Source: Clostridiales bacterium (GTDB taxonomy: Bacteria; Bacillota; Clostridia; Lachnospirales; Lachnospiraceae). From it: a stretch of 53,734 nucleotides of DNA. Location of the stretch: the NCBI GenBank assembly GCA_020860715.1, contig JAJBTU010000015.1, positions 195,619 through 249,352 of the forward strand, read 5' to 3'. Positions 7,381-15,373 of this stretch are shown here, one piece after another. Numbering within the stretch: position 1 is the first letter of the stretch; the number at the start of each line of letters is the position of its first letter. The notes below the pieces were generated by a model. The model had not been told where the DNA came from. It did no database searches and worked only from the letters and a program-made list of their open reading frames with translations. A program made the position numbers and the translations under genes.

Positions 7381-8355
7381 TTAATCCTGAGCGACAACCT
7401 CACGGTAAAATTCCGCATAATCTGTTCTTCCGGACCTGGTAAACGCGATTGCCGTGCGCGGATGCTGGTTTAGAATGCCGGTCATCAGATATTGCAGATC
7501 ATATCCCCAGACAGCTCCTTCTTTCTTTACCTGACTGATATACTCATCAACAAACTGGATGACCGGAAAAATCTTGTATTTCGGATTGCGCAGAAAGCCA
7601 AGCAGCAGTTCCATTGCACAGTTCCCCGCTCCACGGCCCATACCTGCGTAAGTGCCGTCAAGCCAGTCTGCACCGTCTCCGACGGCTTCAATGGTATTGG
7701 CAAAAGCCAGCTGCTGGTTGTTGTGAGCGTGAATGCCGACCTTTTTCCCGTATTTCGCCGCAAAATTCATATAAATATCCGCGATACGGGCGATCTGTTC
7801 GGGATAAAGAGAACCGTAGCTGTCCACGATGTAGCAGACATCTACCGGCGTTCTGCCAAGAAGGTCAAGCGCGACCTCCAGATCTCCCTCCTGCGCATTG
7901 GAGATGGCCATAATGTTGCAGCTCGTCTCATATCCCTTTGCATGCGCATCTTCAATCATTTCCACCGCGCCTGGCATCGTGTTCAGGTAGGTGGCGACGC
8001 GAATCAGGTCAATCGGACTTTCTGAGCGGTTGATGATATCTGTCTTATAATCGCAGCGGCCGACGTCTGCCATGACGGATATTTTCAGATCCGTATTGTT
8101 GTCCCCGACAATGGCCCGGATGTCATCATCCCTGCTGAATTTCCACTTGCCGAATTTGTTCGGATCAAACATTTCACGCGACGCTTTATAGCCAAACTCC
8201 ATATAGTCTACACCGGCTTTCAGGTTTGCCTGATACAGTGCGCGGACAAATTCATCGGTGAAATAAAAATCATTTACCAGTCCGCCGTCCCGCAATGTTG
8301 CGTCGACGACCCGGACACTTTCTCGATAGTCCATCAGTTTTGAGATTTCTTTCAT
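7381..8355 (-). CDS. DRE-TIM metallolyase (HMGL-like aldolase), substrate unknown
   Basis: The 324-residue protein has the hallmarks of the DRE-TIM metallolyases (isopropylmalate synthase, HMG-CoA lyase, 4-hydroxy-2-oxovalerate aldolase): VVDATLRDGG at the start with the D-x-x-x-RD metal/catalytic motif, IVDSYGSLYP in the middle, GIHAHNNQQLAFANT carrying the two metal-binding His residues, and GTYAGMGRGAGN. It lacks the C-terminal regulatory or DmpG communication domains. Its place between cobQ and cbiC, with short gaps on both sides, suggests co-transcription with cobalamin genes, but no known B12 step needs such an enzyme. Related clostridial proteins are usually annotated only as aldolase catalytic domain proteins. 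Confidence 0.75.
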   Translation of the reverse strand: MKEISKLMDYRESVRVVDATLRDGGLVNDFYFTDEFVRALYQANLKAGVDYMEFGYKASREMFDPNKFGKWKFSRDDDIRAIVGDNNTDLKISVMADVGRCDYKTDIINRSESPIDLIRVATYLNTMPGAVEMIEDAHAKGYETSCNIMAISNAQEGDLEVALDLLGRTPVDVCYIVDSYGSLYPEQIARIADIYMNFAAKYGKKVGIHAHNNQQLAFANTIEAVGDGADWLDGTYAGMGRGAGNCAMELLLGFLRNPKYKIFPVIQFVDEYISQVKKEGAVWGYDLQYLMTGILNQHPRTAIAFTRSGRTDYAEFYREVVAQD

Positions 8356-8396
8356 TTCTGGTTTCTCCTTCGTTTTTTTGATCGTTTGTCACAGGT

Positions 8397-8420
8397 TTCA
8401 TCGCGCACTTACGCGATGAA
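8397..8420. other. Intercistronic hairpin between cobQ and aldolase genes
   Basis: Perfect 9-bp arms (TTCATCGCG/CGCGATGAA) with a 6-nt loop, 9 nt beyond the cobQ stop. No T-run follows on the minus strand, so it looks more like an mRNA-stabilising or processing hairpin than a terminator. Confidence 0.45.
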
Positions 8421-8429
8421 TTTATATTC

Positions 8430-9962
8430 TCAGCTTACGCCGAGTATCCGGTAAACGGCATCCATATTCAGATGTGCGCGCATCCCGTCTGCAAGAAGAT
8501 CATACTGCGTTTCTTTGAAAACAGCATAATCGACTGCGGTCCCTACTCCGTCCGAAAGATTCTTCGCTTTTGCAAGAGACTGCACAACAGCCGCGGCCGC
8601 CTCTTCTCTGTCAAAAATGCCGTGTATGTATGTACCGTAGACGTTTTCTTTCCATCTGCCGTCCTGCTTTGCCTCACCCGTGATGGTATCGCGTATGAAT
8701 GTCAGGCTCTGATCAGATGCCGCGTCCCGGCAGGAGGAAGACTTTCCCATGTGGATTTCGTATCCTCGAAGTGGCATGCCTGCAAGGCCGGATAAAACAC
8801 CGCCGGGGGAGAGAAAGGATCCGTCAACACGAGTGCGCGCTTTTTCGCTTTCGAATACCGTGTCCATATCGAGCAGTCCCATCCCCCGGATCGTGCCGCC
8901 CTCTTCCACCCCTTCCGCGTCGGTAATCGATCTGCCGAGCATCTGATATCCTCCGCAGATGCCATAGATCACGGTTCCTGACTGATGCGCTTTTAAAACA
9001 GCAGCCTCCAGTCCGTTCTGCCGCATCCAGAGCAGATCCCGCATCGTATTTTTCGTGCCAGGCAGAAAAATCAGATCCGGCGTCCCGAGTTCTCTTACCG
9101 ATGAAATGTAACGCACAGATACGCCTTCGATGCTTTCAAACACATTGAAATCCGTAAAATTTGAAATACGGGGAAAGCGGATCACGGCAAGGTCGATCAG
9201 CGGAACTTTACCTGCGGCCTGCATTGCGCCGGTATTGTCCAGCCGTTCACTTAAGGAATCTTCATCTTCCAGACGTACATTCAGATAAGGGGTTACACCG
9301 ACAACGGGGATGCCGGTCAGATTTTCCAGCATCTCCACACCCGGATCCAGAATGGATTTGTCCCCGCGGAATTTATTGATAATCAACCCTCTGATCCGCG
9401 CTTTTTCCTCTTTTTCAAGAAGTTCCGTCGTTCCGTATAGCTGCGCGAAAACGCCGCCGCGGTCGATGTCGCCTACCAGAAGCACCGGCGCATCCGCCAG
9501 CTTCGCCATACCCATATTTACAATGTCATCCTGTTTCAGATTGATCTCGGCGGGGCTGCCCGCACCTTCGATCACGATAATATCGTATTCCTGTTCCAGC
9601 GAGTGATATGCCTTCATGATATCCGGAATCAGGCTTTTCTTCATTTTAAAATAATCGCGCGCATTCATCGTGCCAAGCACTTCGCCGTTTACGATGACCT
9701 GCGAACCGATGTCATTTGTCGGCTTCAGAAGGATGGGATTCATCGCCACCACTGGCTCCACACCGGCGGCCTCAGCCTGCATGACCTGTGCACGCCCCAT
9801 CTCAAGGCCTTCTTTTGTGATAAAGGAATTCAGGGCCATATTCTGTGATTTGAACGGAGCCACACGGTACCCGTCCTGACGGAAAATCCGGCATAATCCT
9901 GCTGCGATCACACTTTTTCCCACATTTGACATTGTTCCCTGTATCATGATTGCTTTCGCCAT
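8430..9962 (-). CDS. cobQ: Cobyric acid synthase CobQ/CbiP
   Basis: This glutamine-dependent amidase converts adenosylcobyrinic acid a,c-diamide to adenosylcobyric acid with four amidations. The 510-residue product has the N-terminal dethiobiotin-synthetase-like ATPase ([13 protein letters not shown]-loop, [26 protein letters not shown]) and a C-terminal triad GATase with the nucleophile Cys in [11 protein letters not shown] and the His in [10 protein letters not shown]. Family length is about 480-510. It is transcribed after cobD (51-nt gap) from the promoter at 11230-11258. Confidence 0.96.
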   Translation of the reverse strand: MAKAIMIQGTMSNVGKSVIAAGLCRIFRQDGYRVAPFKSQNMALNSFITKEGLEMGRAQVMQAEAAGVEPVVAMNPILLKPTNDIGSQVIVNGEVLGTMNARDYFKMKKSLIPDIMKAYHSLEQEYDIIVIEGAGSPAEINLKQDDIVNMGMAKLADAPVLLVGDIDRGGVFAQLYGTTELLEKEEKARIRGLIINKFRGDKSILDPGVEMLENLTGIPVVGVTPYLNVRLEDEDSLSERLDNTGAMQAAGKVPLIDLAVIRFPRISNFTDFNVFESIEGVSVRYISSVRELGTPDLIFLPGTKNTMRDLLWMRQNGLEAAVLKAHQSGTVIYGICGGYQMLGRSITDAEGVEEGGTIRGMGLLDMDTVFESEKARTRVDGSFLSPGGVLSGLAGMPLRGYEIHMGKSSSCRDAASDQSLTFIRDTITGEAKQDGRWKENVYGTYIHGIFDREEAAAAVVQSLAKAKNLSDGVGTAVDYAVFKETQYDLLADGMRAHLNMDAVYRILGVS

Positions 9963-10013
9963 CTGTTAAACTCCTCTGTCTGCGCCACACATTCCATTCG
10001 TTATATCCGGCAC

Positions 10014-11132
10014 TTATTCACGTATGCTTCCCATATACCGCCGAATGGCATCGACCAGTTTTTTATTTTCCACTTTGCCTCTTACGCAGACGCGAAAATA
10101 CGCAATTCCATCTCCAGACGGTTCCAGTCCCGGAAAATTGCTGCAGTCGCGGATCAGAATTCCATCTGCAAGGCAGGCTGTTTTCAGTTCTGCAGGAGCG
10201 CGAAACAAAAGAAAATTCGCGGCAGATGGAAACACAGTAAGTCCCGTCTCGCGCAACGCACAAATCAGTTCGTCACGATTCTCAGAAATCATTTCCGCGC
10301 TGACCCTGGAAAACTCAGCTTCCCCGGCAGCAGCTTCAGCCGCCTTTTGCGCCACAACCGAAACATTCCATGGCTGTATCAGTATCCGCATCCGATCAAT
10401 CAGTTCGCCATCCGAACAAAGTCCATATCCAAAGCGCAGTCCCGGAATCGCATAGATCTTTGTAAAGGAACGGATGATAAATACATTCGGATTTGTTGGA
10501 ACCTTTATGACGCCGGAAAACGTTTTTTCCCGATCCTTTTTGTCCAGAAAATCAAGAAAACTTTCATCCAGCACCAGCAAAATACGCTGCCTGTCGCATA
10601 TGTGAATCAATTCTTCCAGAACAGCCGTCTCAATCAAAGTACCAGTTGGATTGTTCGGGTTGCCGAGAATGATCATTGTGGATACACGGTTCAATGATGA
10701 TATTTTCTCTCCAAATGCTGCCGCCGCACTCAGAAATGTTTCTCCAGGACAAAATCCATCATCCGGCTTCAGCGCAAACCTCGTAATCTCGCAGCCCGAA
10801 GTCAGCAGCGCCTGCTCATATTCAAAAAACGAAGGAACCGCAAGAAGCACATGCGTGGGCTTAAGTGCATCAGCAAGCGCAAATATCAGCTCGGCTGCTC
10901 CGTTTCCGCAGATGATGTGCTCCGGAAGGATACCATCACAAAGTGACTTCTCCCTTTCCGCCAGTGCAGTCCGCAGGGAACGGCACTCCGGATCCGGATA
11001 ATGGACAGACTCATCCACCGCTTCTATAGCCGCATCTCTCACCGAAGACGGCATTCCACGAAAATTAATATTTGCGGAAAAATCTTTTATCTCATGATAG
11101 CTGTAAATATCTCCGCCATGCTTATGTGTCAT
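10014..11132 (-). CDS. cobD: Threonine-phosphate decarboxylase CobD (PLP enzyme)
   Basis: CobD makes (R)-1-amino-2-propanol O-2-phosphate from L-threonine O-3-phosphate for the cobalamin nucleotide loop. The 372-residue fold-type I aminotransferase starts with HKHGGDIYSYHEI, typical of CobD rather than histidinol-phosphate aminotransferase, followed by DFSANINFRG, NPNNPTGTLI, LDESFLDF and the PLP lysine in RSFTKIYAIPGLRFGYG. Position next to cobQ and near cbiB (which uses its product) supports CobD over HisC. It begins a transcription unit with a promoter about 100 nt upstream. Confidence 0.92.
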   Translation of the reverse strand: MTHKHGGDIYSYHEIKDFSANINFRGMPSSVRDAAIEAVDESVHYPDPECRSLRTALAEREKSLCDGILPEHIICGNGAAELIFALADALKPTHVLLAVPSFFEYEQALLTSGCEITRFALKPDDGFCPGETFLSAAAAFGEKISSLNRVSTMIILGNPNNPTGTLIETAVLEELIHICDRQRILLVLDESFLDFLDKKDREKTFSGVIKVPTNPNVFIIRSFTKIYAIPGLRFGYGLCSDGELIDRMRILIQPWNVSVVAQKAAEAAAGEAEFSRVSAEMISENRDELICALRETGLTVFPSAANFLLFRAPAELKTACLADGILIRDCSNFPGLEPSGDGIAYFRVCVRGKVENKKLVDAIRRYMGSIRE

Positions 11133-11229
11133 AAATCTGTATAATTTCCTTTTGTATGTGCATGTCTGCAGCGCAGAGGGCCGTTTTTCCTATACCCTCT
11201 CTTTGATCATTTCGAAACAACCAGCAAAA

Positions 11230-11258
11230 AGTATAACACATCAGACAAACGCTGTCAC
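11230..11258 (-). promoter_or_regulatory. Strong promoter for cobD-cobQ-aldolase-cbiC
   Basis: Minus strand GTGACA at 11253-11258, 17-nt spacer, TATACT at 11230-11235. The leader to cobD is about 90 nt, too short for a cobalamin riboswitch, and no B12-box sequence is visible. Confidence 0.7.
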
Positions 11259-11293
11259 TTAATTTTTAAAAATCGGGGTTTTCAAATTGAGAA

Positions 11294-11764
11294 TTATTTA
11301 TATTTGCTTTTGAATTGCGGATCAGGAAACAGCGACTCCACCTGTTTCCTGGTCTCCTTTACCAGACGGTGGTCGCGCCCGGACGCATTGATGCCGATCA
11401 CAACTGCCCCGTTTTCAACGATGGAAGGAAACTGAAAGTCACAGAGTCCGGAATCCGAGCAGACATTTACCGGAATGCCTCGTGTATGACACAAGTCAAA
11501 AACCTTCCGGTTCAGGTGCCGGTCATCCGTAGCCGCAAGCACAAGATCCACCCCGTCAAGGTCTGACTCTGTAAAACATCTTTTGACCATGGTAATTTTC
11601 GTATCGGTATCCGGAGCAGCAAAATCATCCGCAATCTGCGGTGCCACAATGGTAATATGCCCGGCGAAACCACACAGCAAATGCACACGCCGTGAGGCGA
11701 TGTGCCCGGCTCCGATCACAAGGATTTCCTTTTCAGACAGATCGATAAACAAAGGAAAATACAT
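11294..11764 (-). CDS. Precorrin-2 dehydrogenase (SirC/CysG-N type)
   Basis: This NAD-dependent enzyme oxidises precorrin-2 to sirohydrochlorin, the branch point to siroheme and, through CbiK, to cobalt-sirohydrochlorin. The 156-residue protein shows the CysG N-terminal pattern: YFPLFIDLSEKEILVIGAG (Rossmann), SRRVHLL, the catalytic-type LVLAATDDRHLNRKV, and NVCSDSGLCDFQFPSIVENG. It lacks most of the C-terminal helical domain, so it is shorter than CysG-N or Met8 (about 200); whether it retains ferrochelatase activity is doubtful. Together with cobA-hemD and cbiK in the same block it completes the route from uroporphyrinogen III. Confidence 0.88.
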   Translation of the reverse strand: MYFPLFIDLSEKEILVIGAGHIASRRVHLLCGFAGHITIVAPQIADDFAAPDTDTKITMVKRCFTESDLDGVDLVLAATDDRHLNRKVFDLCHTRGIPVNVCSDSGLCDFQFPSIVENGAVVIGINASGRDHRLVKETRKQVESLFPDPQFKSKYK

Positions 11765-11777
11765 GATTCTATCCTCT

Positions 11778-12815
11778 TTATAATGCTGTAAATATCCAGA
11801 GAACGATTGCTTTGATCATCGTCATCACAAGCAGGGACAGGATAGACGCCGTTACCATCAGAGTATTGACCCGTGCGATATCCTCCGTCTCGATTGGCCT
11901 GTCGTCGTCCCCGATAAACGGTTTTTTATACAGTTTTCCGAAATAATACGCGTCTCCCGCAAGCCGCACATGAAGCGCCCCTGCAGCAGCTGACTCAGTC
12001 TGAGCGGAATTCGGACTGGCATGGTTTCTGCGGTCGCGCCGCCAGATTTTTAAAGCATTTCTGCCATCCAGACCAGCAATTGGTGCCGCGGCAATCAGAA
12101 ACAGAGCCGCCAGTCTGGATGGTATATAATTGACAACATCATCCAGCTTCGCCGCAAAGCGTCCGAAATAAAGATAGCGGTCATTCTTGTAGCCGACCAT
12201 GGAATCCATCGTATTGATGCTTTTGTATGCAAAGCCCAGCACACCGCCTCCGAGGATCATATAAAGCATCGGTGCAAAGACGCCGTCCGAAAAATTCTCA
12301 GCTACCGTCTCGACAGCCGCTTTCACTACGCCTTCCTTCGAGAGAGCCTGCGTATCGCGCCCGACAATCCGTGCTACCATCTTTCTCCCCGCTTCGAGGC
12401 CATCCGACTCCAGCGCACGTTTCACATTCATGCTCTCTTTTTTAAGCGATTTGACCGCAAAAAGGAAAAAGCACATGACCGCTTCCAGCGCCACGCCAAG
12501 CCAGATAACAAAACGATAGCACACGCAGAGAAGTACAAGCGGAATGCCGGTGGAAATCAGGATGACCAGAATTGCCATCAGTGCTCCGCCCGCAAGCTGT
12601 GCACCATGTCCGTTCTGCTCTTCTCCCAAAGGAGGAACGTCCTGCTCCTTCGATTTTTTATTTTCTGTCAGACGGCGAATCCCTTTCTCCAGTTTCGCAA
12701 TCAGGCTGCCAATCAGGCAAATCGGATGCAGCGGGGTAGACGGATCCCCAAATATCAGATCCAGCACAAAGCCGATCAGCACTGCCAGCAGAGAACCTGC
12801 CAGATATCTGTACAT
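11778..12815 (-). CDS. cbiB: Adenosylcobinamide-phosphate synthase CbiB
   Basis: CbiB joins adenosylcobyric acid to aminopropanol phosphate at the membrane. The start at 12815 (MYRYLAGSLLAVLIGF) has GGAGG 7 nt upstream; a longer in-frame extension exists but has no family match. The 345-residue protein has the conserved FGDPSTPLHPICLIGS motif after the first membrane segment, then EGVVKAAVETVAENFSDGV, YKSINTMDSMVGYKN, and NPN-like HASPNSAQTESAAAGAL, with several hydrophobic helices. It follows the second CobU-like gene and precedes the dehydrogenase by 13 nt. Confidence 0.94.
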   Translation of the reverse strand: MYRYLAGSLLAVLIGFVLDLIFGDPSTPLHPICLIGSLIAKLEKGIRRLTENKKSKEQDVPPLGEEQNGHGAQLAGGALMAILVILISTGIPLVLLCVCYRFVIWLGVALEAVMCFFLFAVKSLKKESMNVKRALESDGLEAGRKMVARIVGRDTQALSKEGVVKAAVETVAENFSDGVFAPMLYMILGGGVLGFAYKSINTMDSMVGYKNDRYLYFGRFAAKLDDVVNYIPSRLAALFLIAAAPIAGLDGRNALKIWRRDRRNHASPNSAQTESAAAGALHVRLAGDAYYFGKLYKKPFIGDDDRPIETEDIARVNTLMVTASILSLLVMTMIKAIVLWIFTAL

Positions 12816-12880
12816 TTTCACTCCTCCTGTGCTCCTGTCATCCGGTAACTGTTCCGTGCCTTCACAGTTACGCCATCCGT

Positions 12881-13351
12881 TCATTTCAATCGCATCCCGA
12901 TCCCACACACGACACGCACCACCTCATCTGCCCTTGCAGCAATGCATGTACAGATGCGCCCCGTTGCCTCCCGCCAGAACCGGTCCTGCTTTTCCATCGG
13001 GACAATCCCATAGCCCAATTCATTGGATACGATCACCAGCTTCGGATTCTCTGTCATCAGCCAGTCTGCAAATCGGTCTGCCTGATTTTCAAGTGCGGTA
13101 AGATCCTCATTTCTAAAATTCCACAGCACTTGCGTACCTGTTTCAGCGTCATTTTCCCCATCCGGCAGAAAAGCATTTCCCCCCGTTCCCGTCATGCGCC
13201 TTACATACTCATGAAAATGATGGATTCCCCTGCAGGATACAATCTGCGAACAGGTACAGTCCCGCCCGTCAATCCATCCGTCCGTAATCTTATATGTGTT
13301 CTGCGCGTATTCCAGTTTTCCCTGAAACGCACCACCGATGATCAGCTTCAT
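12881..13351 (-). CDS. CobU-like protein with altered P-loop
   Basis: The 156-residue protein resembles adenosylcobinamide kinase/guanylyltransferase CobU: LIIGGAFQGKLEYA at the N-terminus in place of the P-loop, IVSNELGYGIVPMEKQDRFWREATGRI and VVRVVCGIGMRLK at the C-terminus, the last two being CobU signatures. The Walker A is GGAFQGKL, so the Ser/Thr after GK is replaced by Leu, and the guanylation-site region between is divergent. A second, canonical CobU lies at 14696-15295, so this copy may have a different or partial activity. Clostridia often carry such shorter CobU-like genes beside cbiB. It overlaps the phosphatase gene by 4 nt. Confidence 0.8.
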   Translation of the reverse strand: MKLIIGGAFQGKLEYAQNTYKITDGWIDGRDCTCSQIVSCRGIHHFHEYVRRMTGTGGNAFLPDGENDAETGTQVLWNFRNEDLTALENQADRFADWLMTENPKLVIVSNELGYGIVPMEKQDRFWREATGRICTCIAARADEVVRVVCGIGMRLK

Positions 13352-13829
13352 TCCGGCACATCTTTCTTATTCATACTTATTTTTTTAATAGTTTCCAGCA
13401 ACGCACTGCACCCCTCAACGAGATCCTCATACGTGCGGTCAAATTCTCCGGTATACCATGGATCCGAAATATCCCTTGGCCGATCCGAAAAATCCAGCAG
13501 TCTCCGTACCTTATGCTCCGGATCACTGCCGAGAATGCGAAGCATATACCGCATATTCAGCTCTTCCATGCCAAGGATCCAGTCAAACCGGTCATAATCG
13601 TCGCGCATGAGCAGCCGCGCTCTCTTGCCCTTGCAGCTGATGCCATGCTTTTCCAGTTCCCTGCGTGCCGGAGGATAGACAGGGTTGCCGATCTCTTCCC
13701 GTGTATGTGCCGCAGATTCGATCAAAAACTGATTCTCAAGATGGCGCTTTGCTACCATATCTTTCATTATAAACTCTGCCATAGGCGACCGGCAGATATT
13801 CCCCAGCATACGAAGAGTACTTTTGTCAT
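13348..13829 (-). pseudogene. Low-molecular-weight phosphotyrosine phosphatase-like gene, apparent one-base frameshift at the active site
   Basis: Two reading frames together give a complete LMW-PTP fold protein of about 160 residues. Frame one starts at ATG 13829 with GAGGA upstream and reads MTKVLFVC; frame two continues LGNICRSPMAEF and ends with the DPW motif (DISDPWYTGEFDRTYEDL). The junction is at 13805/13806, where the minus strand reads TGCTGGGG instead of the expected TGC CTG GGG, as if one C were lost, exactly between the nucleophile Cys and the rest of the C-x5-R loop. The continuing open frame could start farther upstream (13878), but that product lacks the nucleophile (RMLGNICR). 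It lies among cobU, cobS and cbiB. Sequencing error is the main alternative to a real mutation. Confidence 0.75.
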
Positions 13830-13934
13830 CTGTATTTTCCTCATTTCCGTGCATTTTGGTGTGTCCAGGATTTCCCATAAGCCAAACTCAGATACAGGAG
13901 CACAGAGCCCTGTTATCAGTAAAGAGGTTCGGAT

Positions 13935-14708
13935 TTACAGAACACAGGATGCAGCAACCATCAAAGCCGGCATGGCAAGTTCACAGACGGTGAGAAAATA
14001 TCCGGCAAGATCACCGTTGATCCCTCCGAAATATTTCATCGCCCGATGATAGTACCACAGAAAAGAAAGCGCCGCCCCTGCAAGAGAAGCTCCGGCATAA
14101 ACAGGCTGAATATAAAACATAATTGCAGCTGCTGCAAGAATATAGCAGATGGAAGTCGTCTGGATCACCCGTGTCTGTGCATTTTTTGAAAATCCGGCAA
14201 CGGTTCCTTTTGCCGATGCTTTCGGAAACGTGACAACCGAAAATGCGCTTAAGGAACGCGATATCACAAAACAGCATGCATAGACGGAAACAAGATCACC
14301 GCGTACAGAGTCCAGCACTCCATAGAGAAGAATAAAATAAATACTGCCGCAAAGGATGGCAAAGGCGCCCGCATGGGAATCTTTCAGGATCTCCAGACGT
14401 TTTTCCATCGGCCGCCAGGAACTCATCGCATCTGAAGTGTCGAGAAACCCGTCCAGATGTATCCCGCCTGACACCGCGACCGGTATTGCAAGGAGCACAG
14501 CATTTCTGAGAGCATCACGTAAATTCAGGTAATCAGCCAGCGCGTCCCATCCGCAGATAAGCAGCCCGATGACAGCTCCTACCCATGGAAAGAAGCACAT
14601 GACATATTTCATATTTTCTTCTGACCAGCCGCACTGTGCGGCGGGGATTTTTGAGTACATGGAAAATGCAATGTTCAAGCTGTTCCAGCAACGTTTCAGT
14701 ATTCGCAT
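13935..14708 (-). CDS. cobS: Adenosylcobinamide-GDP ribazoletransferase (cobalamin synthase) CobS
   Basis: CobS joins adenosylcobinamide-GDP with alpha-ribazole (phosphate) in the membrane, the last assembly step of adenosylcobalamin. The 257-residue polytopic protein has the family signatures MYSKIPA near the N-terminus, the metal-binding GGIHLDGFLDTSDAM with the Asp pair, then RLEILKDSHAGAFA and a C-terminal half of hydrophobic helices with GGINGDLAGYF. It overlaps the preceding cobU by 13 nt, indicating coupling. Confidence 0.95.
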   Translation of the reverse strand: MRILKRCWNSLNIAFSMYSKIPAAQCGWSEENMKYVMCFFPWVGAVIGLLICGWDALADYLNLRDALRNAVLLAIPVAVSGGIHLDGFLDTSDAMSSWRPMEKRLEILKDSHAGAFAILCGSIYFILLYGVLDSVRGDLVSVYACCFVISRSLSAFSVVTFPKASAKGTVAGFSKNAQTRVIQTTSICYILAAAAIMFYIQPVYAGASLAGAALSFLWYYHRAMKYFGGINGDLAGYFLTVCELAMPALMVAASCVL

Positions 14709-15295
14709 TGGCTGTCCTCACTTCCCTGCACTTTAAGAGCAAGAGGAATCCCGTATACAACCTCAGTCACCGTCTCCGCCTGTTCTGCCAGCGCCTGATT
14801 CACCGCTCCCAGATAAGAAAGATAGCGCATGGTGTCCGCATCATAGATCATTCCGTCAGAAAAGACTTCGTTTGTAACGATAACGAGATGCTTTGCCTGC
14901 TGCCGCAGAACCCTGACTCCCCGCAGGATGGCATTGACCGTATCTTCTCCCGCTCCGTTCGGTTCAAATATTTCATTAGCCACCAGATTTGACATACACT
15001 CCAGCAGCAGGATGGTCTGACCTGGATCCGTCTGCAGACACATAAAAAGATTCAGCTGTTCCAGTCCTGTATAACATTCCACCGTTTCAAACGTTTTCTG
15101 AGCGCGAAGCTGTCGGTGGCGCTCCACCCGCTGCCGGCCTTCTTCCCCATAAGGTATCATTGTGGCAATGTAAATGCGCCGAAAGCAATCGGAAGCGGAA
15201 GCAGCCATAACGCAGCTTTCCGCATAGGAAGATTTTCCGCTGCCGCTTCCGCCTGTGATCAGATGCAGGTCAGCATAAGAGGTTGTTTTACCCAT
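14696..15295 (-). CDS. cobU: Adenosylcobinamide kinase / guanylyltransferase CobU
   Basis: CobU phosphorylates adenosylcobinamide and transfers GMP to it. The 199-residue product has a canonical Walker A GGSGSGKSSYAE, IYIATMIPYGEEGRQRVERHR containing the guanylated-His region, LLLECMSNLVANEIFE and the C-terminal VTNEVFSDGMIYDADTMRYLSYLGAVNQALAEQA with the usual NEV-G(S)G pattern. It is coupled to cobS downstream and lies about 80 nt after hemL. Confidence 0.93.
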   Translation of the reverse strand: MGKTTSYADLHLITGGSGSGKSSYAESCVMAASASDCFRRIYIATMIPYGEEGRQRVERHRQLRAQKTFETVECYTGLEQLNLFMCLQTDPGQTILLLECMSNLVANEIFEPNGAGEDTVNAILRGVRVLRQQAKHLVIVTNEVFSDGMIYDADTMRYLSYLGAVNQALAEQAETVTEVVYGIPLALKVQGSEDSQCEY

Positions 15296-15373
15296 CGTTT
15301 TTGATTATCCGTTTCCTGATATCGTCCGGTTATCGCAGCAGACCTGCTGCAGGCGCCGGATCTAAAGCGTCAG

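Noticed and set aside
11133-11293. Cobalamin riboswitch upstream of cobD
   Set aside because: The gap has a clear promoter but the leader is about 90 nt and lacks a B12-box or the expected long fold. The same holds for 24275-24404 and 21950-22050.
13348-13878. Intact 176-residue phosphatase starting at 13878
   Set aside because: That frame encodes RMLGNICR without the nucleophile and an unrelated N-terminus; the proper N-terminus is found in the neighbouring frame.
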